The notes under the pieces were generated by a model. That model was not told the origin of the DNA. It searched no databases and was given only the letters and a program-made list of their open reading frames with translations. A stretch of DNA of 64,000 nucleotides from Psilocybe azurescens (taxonomy: Eukaryota; Basidiomycota; Agaricomycetes; Agaricales; Agrocybaceae). The translations under genes were made by a program, and so were the position numbers. Location of the stretch: NCBI GenBank assembly GCA_023853785.1, contig JAJIRX010000804.1:1-64000 (forward strand), written 5' to 3'. Shown here in pieces: positions 34,677 to 47,147 of this stretch; position 1 is the stretch's first letter, and each line of letters opens with the position of its first letter.

Positions 34677-35961
34677 CTAGGTAACTTGACTTCTGACGAC
34701 GTTCTCCCAAAACATCTCTCCAGAGAAGCGTTTCACTATGGAGTAATAATACGCCCTATGCTTCTCGTACTCCGTTTGCACCTGCGTGTATATTTCTCCC
34801 ATATTGCGTTCAAAATCATCGTCTGCAATTTCATGTTTAAGATGCTGAGAGAGCTGCAACCCTAGGTATGTACCCGTCTCGAGCGCTGTCATGATTCCCT
34901 GGGACGAGAGTGGATCGAAAGCCATCGCAGTATCTCCAACAGATGCCCAGTGCTTGTCCACATCGAAAGCTTTGTCCAGAGCTGAAGATCCTGCAGCGGT
35001 ACAACGTGGGTATCCCTTTTGTAAATCATAATCATATTTCGTGATGATTTCCGAAATGTGTGTTGATGATGCTTGAAGAAGATTGAGAAAGCCTTCTGAA
35101 CGGCGGGAGGACTTAGCTGTGGGATGTGAAGGGAGAGTATGGAAGACGACAACGCGTGTGCTTGGAGTGTGAGAAAGGAACGAGCTGTACCACCATCCCT
35201 CAGCGGTTGCCTCTATGAGGGTACGCATGTCGTTGTCACTATCAAGAGAATCTTCGTAATTTCCGGAGACGAACACAGCATAGAATGCCAGGAGTGGACT
35301 ACGCGATGAAATTCGGCCGTTGAGCTAAAATGAGGGGTTATAAACAAAAACCTAGGGGGAATATCGATTAATTTCACTTACCTTTGTAGCTACTGTCGCC
35401 TTCCTTCCAGTGGCATCTACCACCCATCCAGTTTTGACTACGTTCCTTTCTCCATTCACCTCGACTTCTATATCCCAAAGACCGTCATCGCCTTGTTCAA
35501 TTCCCTTGAACGTCGCCTTTTTAACTCCAATAGAGATGCAGGCTCAGAGCCAGTAATGCGAACTGCATCTCTTAGCAGCTCGTCAAAATCAGAGCGATTG
35601 AGATGAAGACCGTGTCCAAAAGGGTTTATGATGGAATGTCGTTCTTCAAGGATTGGCGACGACCAGGCAGAGGCGTTCCCAGTACATGTCGTATATACAC
35701 CCTTGCTAACCTTTTCATTTAGCTCCTTGGTTAGAGGCTGGCACAGGAATCGAAGGATTCGACCAGACTCAGGCGGTAACGATTCTCCAATCTAAGTTTC
35801 AATGGTCAGATTCGAGAGAAAGAGATGAAATCAGCACATACCTTAAAAGATGAAGGATCGGCATCATCTATGACCAAACAGGAAACCTTCGGCGTGTTTT
35901 TGTGAAGACTCAGCGCTGTCGCACATCCTGCAGGCCCGCCACCAATTACCACGACTGACAT
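34677..35961 (-). CDS. LodB-like FAD-dependent oxidoreductase
   Basis: Three exons: 35961-35842, 35791-35382 and 35324-34677, with 50- and 57-bp introns; about 392 residues. The N-terminus has the FAD dinucleotide motif VVVIGGGPAGCATA, followed by IGESLPP. The middle has WVVDATGRKA and EGWWYSS, and the C-terminal half has GDTAMAFDPLSSQGIMTA, the second FAD-binding motif. This is the tryptophan-halogenase-like flavoprotein fold, but the halogenase WxWxIP motif is absent (GWWYSS instead). LodB/GoxB proteins of this type are needed to build the CTQ cofactor of their LodA/GoxA partner in bacteria. The divergent neighbour is LodA-like, supporting that role. Exon 2 is one base short, at a run of five A near 35520: a homopolymer indel or a disabling mutation. 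Confidence 0.75.
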
Positions 35962-37150
35962 GCTATGTCTCAGCTGCTAACCAATTTTCAGAGAAAAAGT
36001 ACAAGGGAAGTCATAACGTACCTTGATAAACACTATCCTCCTCGTGTCATATGATGTCACAGCAAGCAAGATCACTGTTAAAGAAAGACACAACGTTCGC
36101 AAACTTGCTGTCCTGCTTTAGGAACAACTGTCGATCTAGCCCCGTGGTGCTTAGTGGGACGTAGGACCTTCTGGGAGACTTGGACCCTTCAGTTTCCTTT
36201 AATGAGACCGCAGTATGATTAAAATTATTACAATACCTCTATAGAGTAGTCGGTCTAATCCCCCTTAGGCCAATAGTTTGTCTCTATGTTCTCAAGGTGT
36301 TCTGACAGTGTTCTGGCACCCACCTGTTGAAGAGTAGCCACACACACAAGTCGATCACATTATGCCTGGTTTCTATTGACAGCTAAACATAGCTTGTAGT
36401 TCTATCCGGAAGCGAAGAATGAGTTGATGGGTTAGAACGTAGTCTTTGAGCGAACGAGTGATGTGGCAAAACTTTATTTCCTGTCCGGCGTGAAAGTTTC
36501 GTCCAGTAAACTAAATGCTTGGACCCACCCGCCCGTCGCGAGTTCGTCTCGGACAAGCATGAAGACTTTTCATTCTCTCCGGGCGGAGAGCACTTCGTGT
36601 TTTCACCCACTCGCTAAGCTACAGCTGCTAATATTGCTCTCATGTTCGTGATAATTACTTTGCCTATTAATATTATCTACCTGTCCTAAACTCAGGTGAC
36701 ACGAAAAGTGACCCTCAAAGATCGATCAACTCGGACGCTGACAACCCCGGTACCAAGCCTAACCAAATAAACGTTCGCGTTGCATTTTTGCTGTCCAATT
36801 GCTGTCTTGCCATTGTTCCTGGCAATGTCTTCTTGCATGTTCGGCTTCACTATCTCAGTCATTGGTATTCTTATCTGTGAAAATCAGGTTCGCATTCAAG
36901 ACCCACAATTGCAGGAGGGTTCCGACTCAGTGGGTTTCCCCCGCAATGGTGCTATTTCATGATCATTATCATCTCTTTTCAGCGATACATCTCAATTATC
37001 TGCTCCAGTGTCTGGGTCTAACTCGCTCAAATGACCATCGTATCCGAGCCATATGGAGACTTCATTATGTAGCACTGGAGTTACTCGGTCCGTGATGAAC
37101 AGAAAGTATAAAGTATAGGCTTCCTGGACTTTGGGAATAACAACTCAAAC
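35962..37150. promoter_or_regulatory. Divergent intergenic region of the LodB-like/LodA-like pair
   Basis: 1.19 kb without a convincing gene between the two divergent starts, so regulatory signals for both probably lie here. An AAAGTATAAAGTATAGG stretch near 37105 is a plausible TATA region for the LodA-like gene. Confidence 0.45.
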
Positions 37151-40100
37151 ATGTCGATTCCTCCTGCTTGGGATAGTGTGCGCATTTACCCTCCCATTGG
37201 ATTCGCACGCGTTGGAAACTCGACTCTCGATGATGGATGGTTCTATGGACCCGAAGTTCCTGGATACTTTGAAGAGCCTCTGAACGGATTCAAAGATGTC
37301 AATGGCGCCGTCAAGCGTCAGGTAATATCTAGAGTCACCGCCCTGGATGTCACTTAATTCTTTCATTAGGCCGCACGTTTTAGGGTGTACGCCATCGGAA
37401 AGGATGGTAAAGTTCTTGAGATAAACAAAAAGAGTGGATGGGATATCGCGTGGAATGTCCAACTCGTGAACAAGAAAGCGTCCTGGTACACATTTATGGG
37501 TACGTAGATCCGATCCGTCTTCTCACCATCTAATGTCCCATCGCAGGAAGGACCCAAGAAGGCGCATTTCAGCCAGGAAACACGACGCTTCGCAATCCGA
37601 CTGTACAGCCAGATGTAAATCTAGAATTCTTGTCTAATGTCGCATTGCTGATGGGTCAATGCCATAGCTGCCTCCAGACCAACGAACCAAGCTGATAGTC
37701 GATAGTGGTGTTCAGAAAATCACCGGATGCAGCGCGAAATCTGTCCCTCTGTCAGGGAAATTTTACGGCTCCAAGGACCAGCCCACCGATATCTATCTCG
37801 GAGAGGCCAGGACTGACGAGCAAGGCCGGCTCGTTGTTCTCGCTGGTCGCGGACAGTCCATGTCCATCGCTAAGGAGGACGATCCGTATCCCTACCTCAT
37901 GACTGATTTCGATTCGTCTGACTGGATCGACGACACTTCTGACGGGTGGATCACTGCAACCATCACTGCTTCAGGGTCAGGAAAGTCGGTCGAAGTGCAG
38001 GGAAAAGCTCGCGTTATTGGGACGACTCCCAAATTCGCTAATGGTATCTATGCACCAACATCGCTGTATGATTTGATGGAGGATATCTACGAGAGGAAGA
38101 AACGCACCGAGCAAGGTGAAGCATACGATGTTGGAGAGGTGAACTGGTACCAACACATATGGCCGCTGCTCCAACGCCCTCCCCTTCTTTCTTGGGTCAA
38201 CGGTCAGGCGAATGGCGGACACGGTGCGTGATATAATGCATGATTTCCTCGTTTGTTTGTGCTGAAGCTATCATAGGTCCGAATTCTCATGGGAATTTCT
38301 TCGACGAAGGATGGCAAGAATCACTATCTGACGAGACAGAAGACAGTGAAGCAATCCGCAAAGGTGTTATCATGCGTATGCGACTTCCCGAGACCAACGC
38401 GAAATACGACCAAGCACGTACTGGACAAGCGTATCCGTATTTCATGCCCTGGCTTTCGGGCGACGGCGGTAGGTGTTCCCTTTACCACATTTAACTACCG
38501 TCATGGGACTAAGTGATACATCGAGGACGAACCACGGCTGGTGATCCAACCACTTTCGCATCGGTCACTGAACTTCAATACGACCGTCTCGTGAAGTGGA
38601 GCAAAGGCCAATTCACCAAGACCCCTGTGAAGCAATACAAGAAATTCGATGATATTCCCATGACAGAACAGCCCGCAGCGCTCACCAAAGCTGCGTTAGA
38701 AGCGACGATCGGCGCCCCTCTCTACCCCGGTATCGAAATGTCGTGGAACGCAGAGCTCGATGAGACCTATCAGCTCGACACACCCTTCACAGTCAACTTG
38801 GACGTTCAGGCCGGAGATCTCACACGTTTCCTCTCTTTACCGTGGCAGAGTGATTTCTACATGTGCCGATCTTACTGGTAAGACTTCCATTGGCATACCC
38901 GAAGCATCATTAATCCACGCACAATAGGTGGCCTTCCGCCCGTCCGGACACGATCGTCACTGATGAAGTCTACAAGATCGTTTCGCAGTCAGTTGCCCCT
39001 GCTAACATCGCGAAGAAGTTGAACGACAGAGTACCTTGGGAGCGTGGACTGCATCAAAATTACACTGGTAATACACATCTTTTCGAGTCTATCAAAGCAT
39101 GCTAACCGCAATCACCATCTTATCACAGACGAATACTCGGATCAGCCGCTATTTGCGAACACGGACATGGCTAAAAACTGGCACAAGCTGGGTTTCATCG
39201 TCCAACGCCCCTCCTTCGGACCTGAACCTATATTCGTCGAGACTCAACGCAGTGAAGTCCATCGCCGGGTGAAAGATACTTTACCTGCTCAGCACACTCC
39301 AGCCAAGAACGGTGCTGCCGGTGGTCCTCTTATCCTCCCCAAACCCGATTCAGGGAACAATCCCATTACTACTCTTGAGAGCCTCCGTACCCATCTTCAA
39401 ACTGCGATGGCCATCGAGCTGGCTACGATCCCTCTGTACCTGTTTGGAATGTATAGCGTGAAGATCCCGGCACAGTACACCAATGATCCACGCTATTGGG
39501 ATCCTGTCATTGGTGCCATTCGAGGTAAGAGATGTGTTTCGACTCTGTAATAATGGTTCTAATGGCATGGTTGTTGATCTAGGCGTTGTCGCTGAAGAAA
39601 TGCTGCATCTTAGTCTCGCTGGAAACGTCCTCCTCGCTGTTGGTGGTAATCCCAAACTTTACGATCCAAGATATATACCTTCCTACCCGATGCTGATGCC
39701 CGGTCGCGTACCAAAGTTATGGCTCCAGCTTCGAAAGGCCAACAAGGCTAATCTGCAGACATTTATCGATGTACGTATTCATGTCAAATAGTGGCTTCTG
39801 CGGTTTTCCTGACCCGGACCGCTCATTACAAATTTCAGGTGGAGACCCGAGAGCAAACGGGGCGAAACCAGAATCAGACGAGTATCAAACTCTCGGCCAA
39901 TTTTACGACGCCATCAAGCTAGGTATTTAGTCATCATCTAAGTTCTATTGATATCCAAGTCCTGACCCAATCCAATCCAATTTTACCAGGATTGAAATAC
40001 TTGGACGGCCAGAACGATCCGTTGTTCCATCCCGAAACTGCTGTATACCAATTTGCACCTGGCCTCGGATACCAAGCCAAGGAACGCGATGCTGGTGGCT

Positions 40101-40867
40101 CCATTGTCGTCAAAGATCTTGACACCGCGCTTGAAGCTCTTGATACTATCATTATACAAGGCGAAGGTTCGCCAGGCCCATACGACGATCCAGATAAGAT
40201 GGAGAAAGACCACTATGACGTCTTCATGGATCTGAAAAACGGAGACGCGTCCTGGGATGTTTATCCCGTCATAGAAAATCCAGTCACGTCGGATTACTTC
40301 AAGTTCGATCGCAGAATATATCAGGTTATCATCACGTCTCTGGACTTCCTACAGAACTGCATACTGACGATACACTTCCTTGCAGGTATCATTGGCATTT
40401 GACGCCGTTTATTGTTTCCTCCTCCGTACCATCGAAACCCTGTGGCATGTCGAAAAGGATAGTAGCAGACAGAATCTCGTTCTCAAAAACATGTACGGCA
40501 TCATGATGGGCGTCCTCGCACCTCTCGCCAAGTTCCTAATCTCTCAGCCCATCGGCCAGAACGGCCAGCGCGCAGCGCCGTGTTTCGGGTATTATGAGTT
40601 CAAACAAGGAATCTCAGAGCTCAAGCAGGTGCAGGACGAGATGCAGGCAGTCATCAACGCGTATTTGGATGTGACACGGGAAACCCCGACCAGGTCGCTG
40701 TTCATGATTATGGCGGTATGTTGGAGACGCTACTTCCTATCCAGACGACGATCAATGGGTTGGTCGACCTCGAGAGCTTTGAGAAGCTTAATGTTGCGCA
40801 GACGAAGAAGGTCAAATTGTCTGGGGTTGAAAATCGTGGAGCGAAGGGATTTGCTAAAGGATGTTAG
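37151..40867 (+). CDS. LodA-like CTQ quinoprotein oxidase fused to a ferritin-like domain
   Basis: Twelve exons with 46-68-bp introns; about 1031 residues if two single-base gaps are allowed. Residues 1-610 match the LodA/GoxA family: IYPPIGFARVGNS, the GPEVPG and VKRQAARFRVY blocks, LYPGIEMSWN, then LPWQSDFYMC and YWWPSARPD. Asp482 and Cys486 (38852-38866) and Trp554 (39179-39181, in NWHKLGF) match the Asp, Cys and Trp that build the CTQ cofactor in LodA, with nearly the same spacing. Residues about 640-1031 are a VioB/RebD-type ferritin-like domain: AIELATIPLYLF...VVAEEMLHL...GGNP and EYQTLGQFYDAI. Expected activity is an amino-acid oxidase making peroxide, with LodB-like protein needed for maturation. 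The substrate is unknown. Exon 10 (about 39848) and exon 12 (about 40685, in CCCC) are each one base short. Confidence 0.8.
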
Positions 40868-43800
40868 AAACGAATAAATGTTGTAATGAATGTAATGAAC
40901 ACTGCTGAATCTTTATGTCTTTATACTCAGAGGCACTTGTGATGTTTGAGAACCCTGTAAGTTATGATTGCGGAATGGACTCATAACTGGGCTGAGCGAT
41001 GAGGAGGGCATCTGGTCCCCTGAGAGTCCGCCCCGAACTGTGCATCGGACGATATTCCAGACTGTTCGGCGGACTCACTCGCCCATAGCGTGAATAATAC
41101 CGTAGTCTCTTCTCCGACTCACCCCCGATACGATCGCCATTCCCTACATGACAGCCTAATGTATCCAGCAGTGAAACTGTGGGGGTATCTGAACCCATCA
41201 CCTCTAGATGCAAATGCACAAGCGTTTTAATCACTTGTTAGATCGGTGTCAAGTTATTGTTTGTTCAATTTTCCGTGCAACGTTTTGAAGAATGATAAGA
41301 CCACCCATTGCTCAGTGCCGCTCACCCAACATCGCAGTTTGCACTATGCACAAGACAAGAGGGTCTTTGTCAAAATTTTCATGGGGTACCCGTGCATGTG
41401 CGGTCCGAACGACAATAATCTTCAGGGGACAATACCCAAACATGAAGGACAACGCGACAAGATGGTCTAGTAGAGCTAGATTAACCCCATAGGGTTTATT
41501 TTCTAGATCGTCAGAATTTTGGAGCAGGCAGGAGTGAGACGTTACTGAATTGATTTTGAATTGATAACTATTGGTGTTCTGGGCCGAGTATACAGGGCAA
41601 ACTGTTTAGGACGACTATGAAGTCTTCTCGGGGATGGGGAAGTCCTTCCCTGTGACTGTCTTCTTGTAGCGGTCTGGGTTTCCCGCTATCATATAAGTCC
41701 ACGGCCGCCCTAGGAAACATGTACTGGAGTAACGGGTGTGACGATCTGAGTGTTGTAACGTCGAACCCTGACTTGGTTCAGACTTATCTCGGGATAGATA
41801 GTCCAACGGTTGTGCCGTGTGCAATTCCGGCATGTTCCATTTTAGGCAGAAACGATACACTTCTTTCCCGTTGGGATCGCGCTCGCCATGTGAGTGTTTT
41901 TGGCTTGCGCGATGGCTGATTCGTTGGACTTGTAGCAAGGAGGTGGCGGAACGTGGATCCCGAACATAGGGTTGGAGGGGGAGGGTCCGGCCGGTCACCG
42001 AAAAAAAAAGTTTGGCTATTTTTACCGCAGAATCATCGCGGATGAGCACCTAGGACTTCAAATTGTGCTTCGATAACAATTTCGGTGGTGCTGAAGGCGT
42101 TCCGGGCGCGTCAAATTTTCTGTAGATACCCGCAAATAATCATTGAGCTCTTTTTAGTTTCACATTGAATGTATCGACTTTCAATTTGTCTCGAAGAATT
42201 GGGTATGCTACAGTTATAAATCTAGCTCTAGTGGCGCAAAGCGTCGCCGCACTGGTTTGTGAAGGTTTTATAATAGCATTAACTTACTAAATATACCGCC
42301 CATCTTGGAAACATTCGAAAAATCATGCGAAAACATCTATTTACAGAAAAAAACATACTGCATTAGGCAGGTAAGGGGGAGGGGATACCAGGCAGGCCTG
42401 AAAAAAGATATGAGTGTTGGTACATTGTCCACATTCCGCCACTCCTTGAGTTGTAGCCGGCTTTGAGAACGTGCTCTTGGACGAGATCAATGACTAGAGG
42501 TGGGGAGTGAGGGTGAAAAGTCACAAAAATATATCTTCGCCTCCTCGGAGCAACTTATCCGTTAGGTACTCCATTTCTCACGAAATAGCAAGACTGTAGT
42601 TCTTCTTGGGAGATGAGATGTTTCCTTTCAACAAATTTTATCTTTAGCACCTTGCTTTAATGTGGACTGAAAAAGTGGAGGAAATTGTATCTCAGGTCCC
42701 AAATTTTGTTCAACAGCCAATGATTTTGTAAGAGATCCTACAGGTCAGAAGTATAAATTATTGGTCAAAAAATGTCAGTTGCATCAGGTCAGTCATATTC
42801 ACTGGGTCTGAACTTTATGCACACCTGCTGATACCTTCTACAGCAATTCATTGGTGTACTTCTCTGTTCCTTTGGAGATACCAATAGGGATAAGATTTTG
42901 CACGGTGTCATCATCTGAGGTGCTTACAACTTTTATATGGAAACTGAGTACAAAGTTTGCTAATTGAACAAATGGAGTATAGTCTGATCAGGTATGACAA
43001 TTGTCATGAATGCAATATTGACCAGAAACAACTTGGAAATTGATACCAATGTCCACAACCACAGTGTAGGAAGTGGAATAATAATGCAGGCATAAAGAAA
43101 AACTGGATCAACTGGTAAATGTTTACTTTATATTTTCTGTGAGATAAATATTCAACACTTGTGCATCAGAATACTGAAAAGAGCTTTTACTGTCCGGGGG
43201 CGGATGGTAATCTCTTCTATTTTGTCTGCTGGGAAATTCTCCAGCAAATGGGGGTTTCTGAGTGTGGGGCGACTGTAGTTATGTCCCGGAAGGATAACAT
43301 GTACGAAAGATGGAAGCGAAAAGCGGCAGGTGTGTAACAATGGACGAGAGAGAGCGAGTGAGGCGACAACGAGGTAGGTGAGCGAATTCTGAACAGGTTC
43401 TTTAGTTTAACAATATGTACAAATTTGGGCAGCGAGCGATACAGCGGACAGCGAATATACAGAGATTTCTTGGTTTGAAATGTTTGCAGGGTTGAGTGGT
43501 ACGTGTGTGAAGAGAAATGATATTTCTTTTGGGGGAAAATCCAGTCCTGAAACATATGAAAGTAATCTACTTAAATATGTTTTGCTACATTAAAATTTTA
43601 CCTGCTTGGTCCTTTCCAAGCCTCTACTGTCTCCCGGTTGGGTGCTTGTCACGGTTGTCGGTAAAATGATTAGCTTCATCAGATAGGCACTTCATATTGT
43701 AATTTGTCTTCAGGCAGGTGCAGAAGTGCTGAATTGGGGTTGAGTTTGTCATAGGCGGATGTGGAAGTCTGGTCTTGTTGCCTAAAGTCTTCTGCGTCAT

Positions 43801-44012
43801 TGCTGTTTGTTTGCTGTGTTCCGTGCTGAGACGGAACAGGAGTTCCACAATACAAGTGAGTCATATGTACAATCATATGACATTGTCCATCATGTGATCA
43901 GGATGTTTTATGTAAGAAAACAAAAGAAAACAAAAAGAAAAGAAAAGCAAAAGAAAAATAAGATGTTTGTAACACAGAGCCCTCTTGGTTAAATCAATAG
44001 ATACATTCCAGT
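40868..44012. other. Gene-poor, increasingly AT-rich stretch
   Basis: No recognisable gene. A 144-codon - strand frame at 41615-42049 has no known family and may be an exon or chance. From about 42.5 kb the DNA becomes AT-rich. A run of AAAAG/AAAAC words lies at 43918-43960. Confidence 0.5.
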
Positions 44013-44657
44013 TAAGGTAAGTGTCATCCATTTTTGATAATCATCATGTGATCAGTGTGGCAGATCCTGAAAAGGAAGGTGAGGTGGCAATTAGACATCA
44101 AATGCAAATTTAAGAAATTGGTATAAATTTTAATAAATGTGCTTTCCACAAAGTGTAGAGATTATGAAAAAACATGCCCACATAAAATTTGGTTAAAAAA
44201 TACAGTGATTTATCTGAGTTATTTTAAAAAAATACTGGTGCACCCATCTGATGCACATATTGCATCTCTATATCTGTTTATTCTTTCATATATTACTCTC
44301 ATTTATCTACATGACCCAACAAAATATCAAAATGTTATCAGTAGTCAATCATGGGAGATTCTGAGAGGCAGAGTGGGAGTGGAAAGAAGCATTATTGAAT
44401 CAATCTGTTGTGATCTTTGATCAAACATTGATTGACCTTCTTTGGCAAATAGCTCACATGGTTTGCACAGATTACTATAAAATTTTCAGATACTATTTAA
44501 AAAATCTATTACTATCATTTGTGAAAGCAGATTTCTATTTTTCAAGCCAAATATTTCATAAATTCACATTTACTGCATTTTTTGTGAGCACCTTCCATTT
44601 TTGGGAGTCTTTGTCACATCTTGTGACATCTGTCAAAAATGGATGACACCTACCTTA
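44013..44657. mobile_element. MITE with 27-bp terminal inverted repeats and TA ends
   Basis: Left end 44013-44039 and right end 44631-44657 are inverted repeats (25 of 27 match; TAAGGTARGTGTCATCC at each end). TA at both ends fits a Tc1/mariner-type target duplication. The 645-bp interior is AT-rich and has no transposase. Confidence 0.7.
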
Positions 44658-45020
44658 GATCAGTAGTTCAAAACCAGGGTTAAATTAGTAGTTATTAAAG
44701 GGAATTAAATCAAAGACTACAGAGGGTAGAAACATATTTTACTACTCTATTATTGAGATATGCCATACTGACTTTTGTGGATGATTATTTGCACTCAGAA
44801 AGTCCATTAGATAATTTTCTGAGCTGCATATACCAAACTGACCATTCTGTTGATAGCCAACCAGTATAATCATTAATTCCCCCACTTCTGCTATACAGTT
44901 ATTTATTTTACTTCCTCCCAAGAAACATGAACTCAAAGCCTATTTTCTATAATTCTTTTGACTTAGAGTGCATTCTCACTCATATGAGTTAGATTCAGGC
45001 AAAGAAAAATGTCTGTGCTG

Positions 45021-46915
45021 GCCAGTGCATATCAGTGCACCTTTGCACTGACATGCACTGATACAATTTCTGAGAATATGTTTTATTTGTGATATATGGA
45101 AGAATTTTTAACTTAGTACTATAGAATAATGTAATAAGCATGTATAGAGGTATTTCTATAGCCACTACATAGTTTGGTGATTTTGATGGCTGTGTTGTGA
45201 TTAAAAAATTATGGGAATGGTCAAAAATTGTTGAATTGACAACTAGTGGCTTCTTCATAGACCAAGGCTTGAATGTCTAAGAGATATAAAAGAAGGAATG
45301 TGCTTTATTAGTGTTTTAATCTTTTAAAAATGAGCATACTGTCTCTGACTGAAGCACTACAGCACATGTAAGTTCTGATCAGCTGTGTTTTGTCAAACTC
45401 ATGCACAAGCTGTAGAAATGCTATGTACACCATAGCACAACTATTAATAAAGTCTAAAAGTCATATCTAGCTTGATAAAATTGTCAGGAAGTGATATAAT
45501 ATACTCATATCACGATTGAGAGAGCTGAACCATAATTGATAACAACTCAAATGAGCCCACATAATCAATCCAACAAACATTAGTTAGTTAGTTTCTTAGT
45601 TAGCAGTAGGAAATATGTCATATAAGTCATAATAGCAATACAACTGCAAAAATCTCTCATCAACTCAACCCCACACTCAAGTTAACACCTAATGATTTGG
45701 ACTTGCACAGACTTAACATGAACTTACATCACTTGCACTGGCATGCACTGACAACAACTGACCTGCACTGACAATGCACTGACCAAGCATTGACATAGGA
45801 ATTAGTAAGGAGATGAACTAATACTTAATTTAGGAATTGACAAGCCAAAGAGGGTTGGAATTTGCATCACAAATATCCTGGAGTCCTGCACTTTCAACCT
45901 CATTCTCCTTTCTGCGCATAGTCAGTTATTCATTCAGTGTTAATAGATGGGCCAATTGATAGGTACAAAAGTCAAACACTGTTATTTTGCTTTGCATAGA
46001 AAAAAATATAGGGCTTTGCTAAGCATGTGTATGCATACAAGTTTTCACAACTACGAAGAAGGAGGATGCACCGGCCCAAATTAATATTGAATCTTACATC
46101 CCATTATACAATATATCAGGTCAGTGTAATTTTTCTCTGTCCATCTCCGTGTTCAATGGCTTGAAATTCAATTTGTGCTGAGGTTGCTGGAAACAAACAT
46201 TGGGGTCTGGATGTTGGAAACCATCAGGATGACTGGATCCTTTATGAGGACCCACCTGATGAATGGAATGGTGGGGATAGAGATGGACTTATGGATGAAA
46301 CTGAGCTAATGGTGAGTGTATTACTATTTCTCAGATTTTTAATTTATGTATCTAACCATCTCAATTGCAAAGCGTGGCAGTAATTATGTTTAATTTCCTA
46401 TGGGGCCCTCCCAAAGAACCTGCACAATCTTGTCCCAGGTCAAGGCCTATTCAAAATAGACAAAATAGTCCTATATTTAATTTATTTTGAGTACAAATGT
46501 CAATTCCCTGTACTCGTGTGTGCATAAGCGCTCATTCACAAGGTTATCGCTTTTGGCACAGCCACTAAGGGCGGTCGGTAAAATGTTATATGTAATGTAG
46601 CACCTTCAGCAAATAAGGTGTGCCCATTTTTTATTCGTATTCATATACTATGCTACTCTAAAAATTTTAATGTTGCTTCAGTTTGTCTTAGATATCTAAG
46701 CCTCAGCCTACAGACAATACTTAAGTAGTGGAGTGGATCCCTTTGAGGTATTTCCCACACTCAGCACACAACCGCTGGGCCGATTAGCTCTCCAGATGTA
46801 CGTCAATCACAGTTGTATTATCTATCCGACATTGCACTGACACCTATTATACATAAGAAGGATTGCACTGACATGAGTCTGGTAAGCACTGCCTTTGCAC
46901 TGACATGCACGGACA
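45021..46915. repeat. Clusters of the word TGCACTG
   Basis: Three clusters: 45023-45060 (two copies in each orientation, forming an inverted repeat), 45734-45780 (four direct copies) and 46833-46915 (three direct copies plus two TGCACGG variants). Spacing and orientation resemble subterminal repeats of a DNA transposon. Confidence 0.5.
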
Positions 46916-47147
46916 TGCACGGACATTTTTGTGTGCCCGTTAGATTCAGAGCGATCCTGATCGCATATCAGCTTGTATTTTGATTTTTGCGGATTATTCA
47001 TGTGATTTCTACGATGGGGATTCAGACCGTATGGCGCAAGGTTCAGATCGCGAGCATTCCGTACCGAAGTAGTGTCGTGATATTGACCAATGTCGTGCAT
47101 GTTCTCTTTTTTGTACTCAGACACATTATCAGGGAAAAATTTTTACC

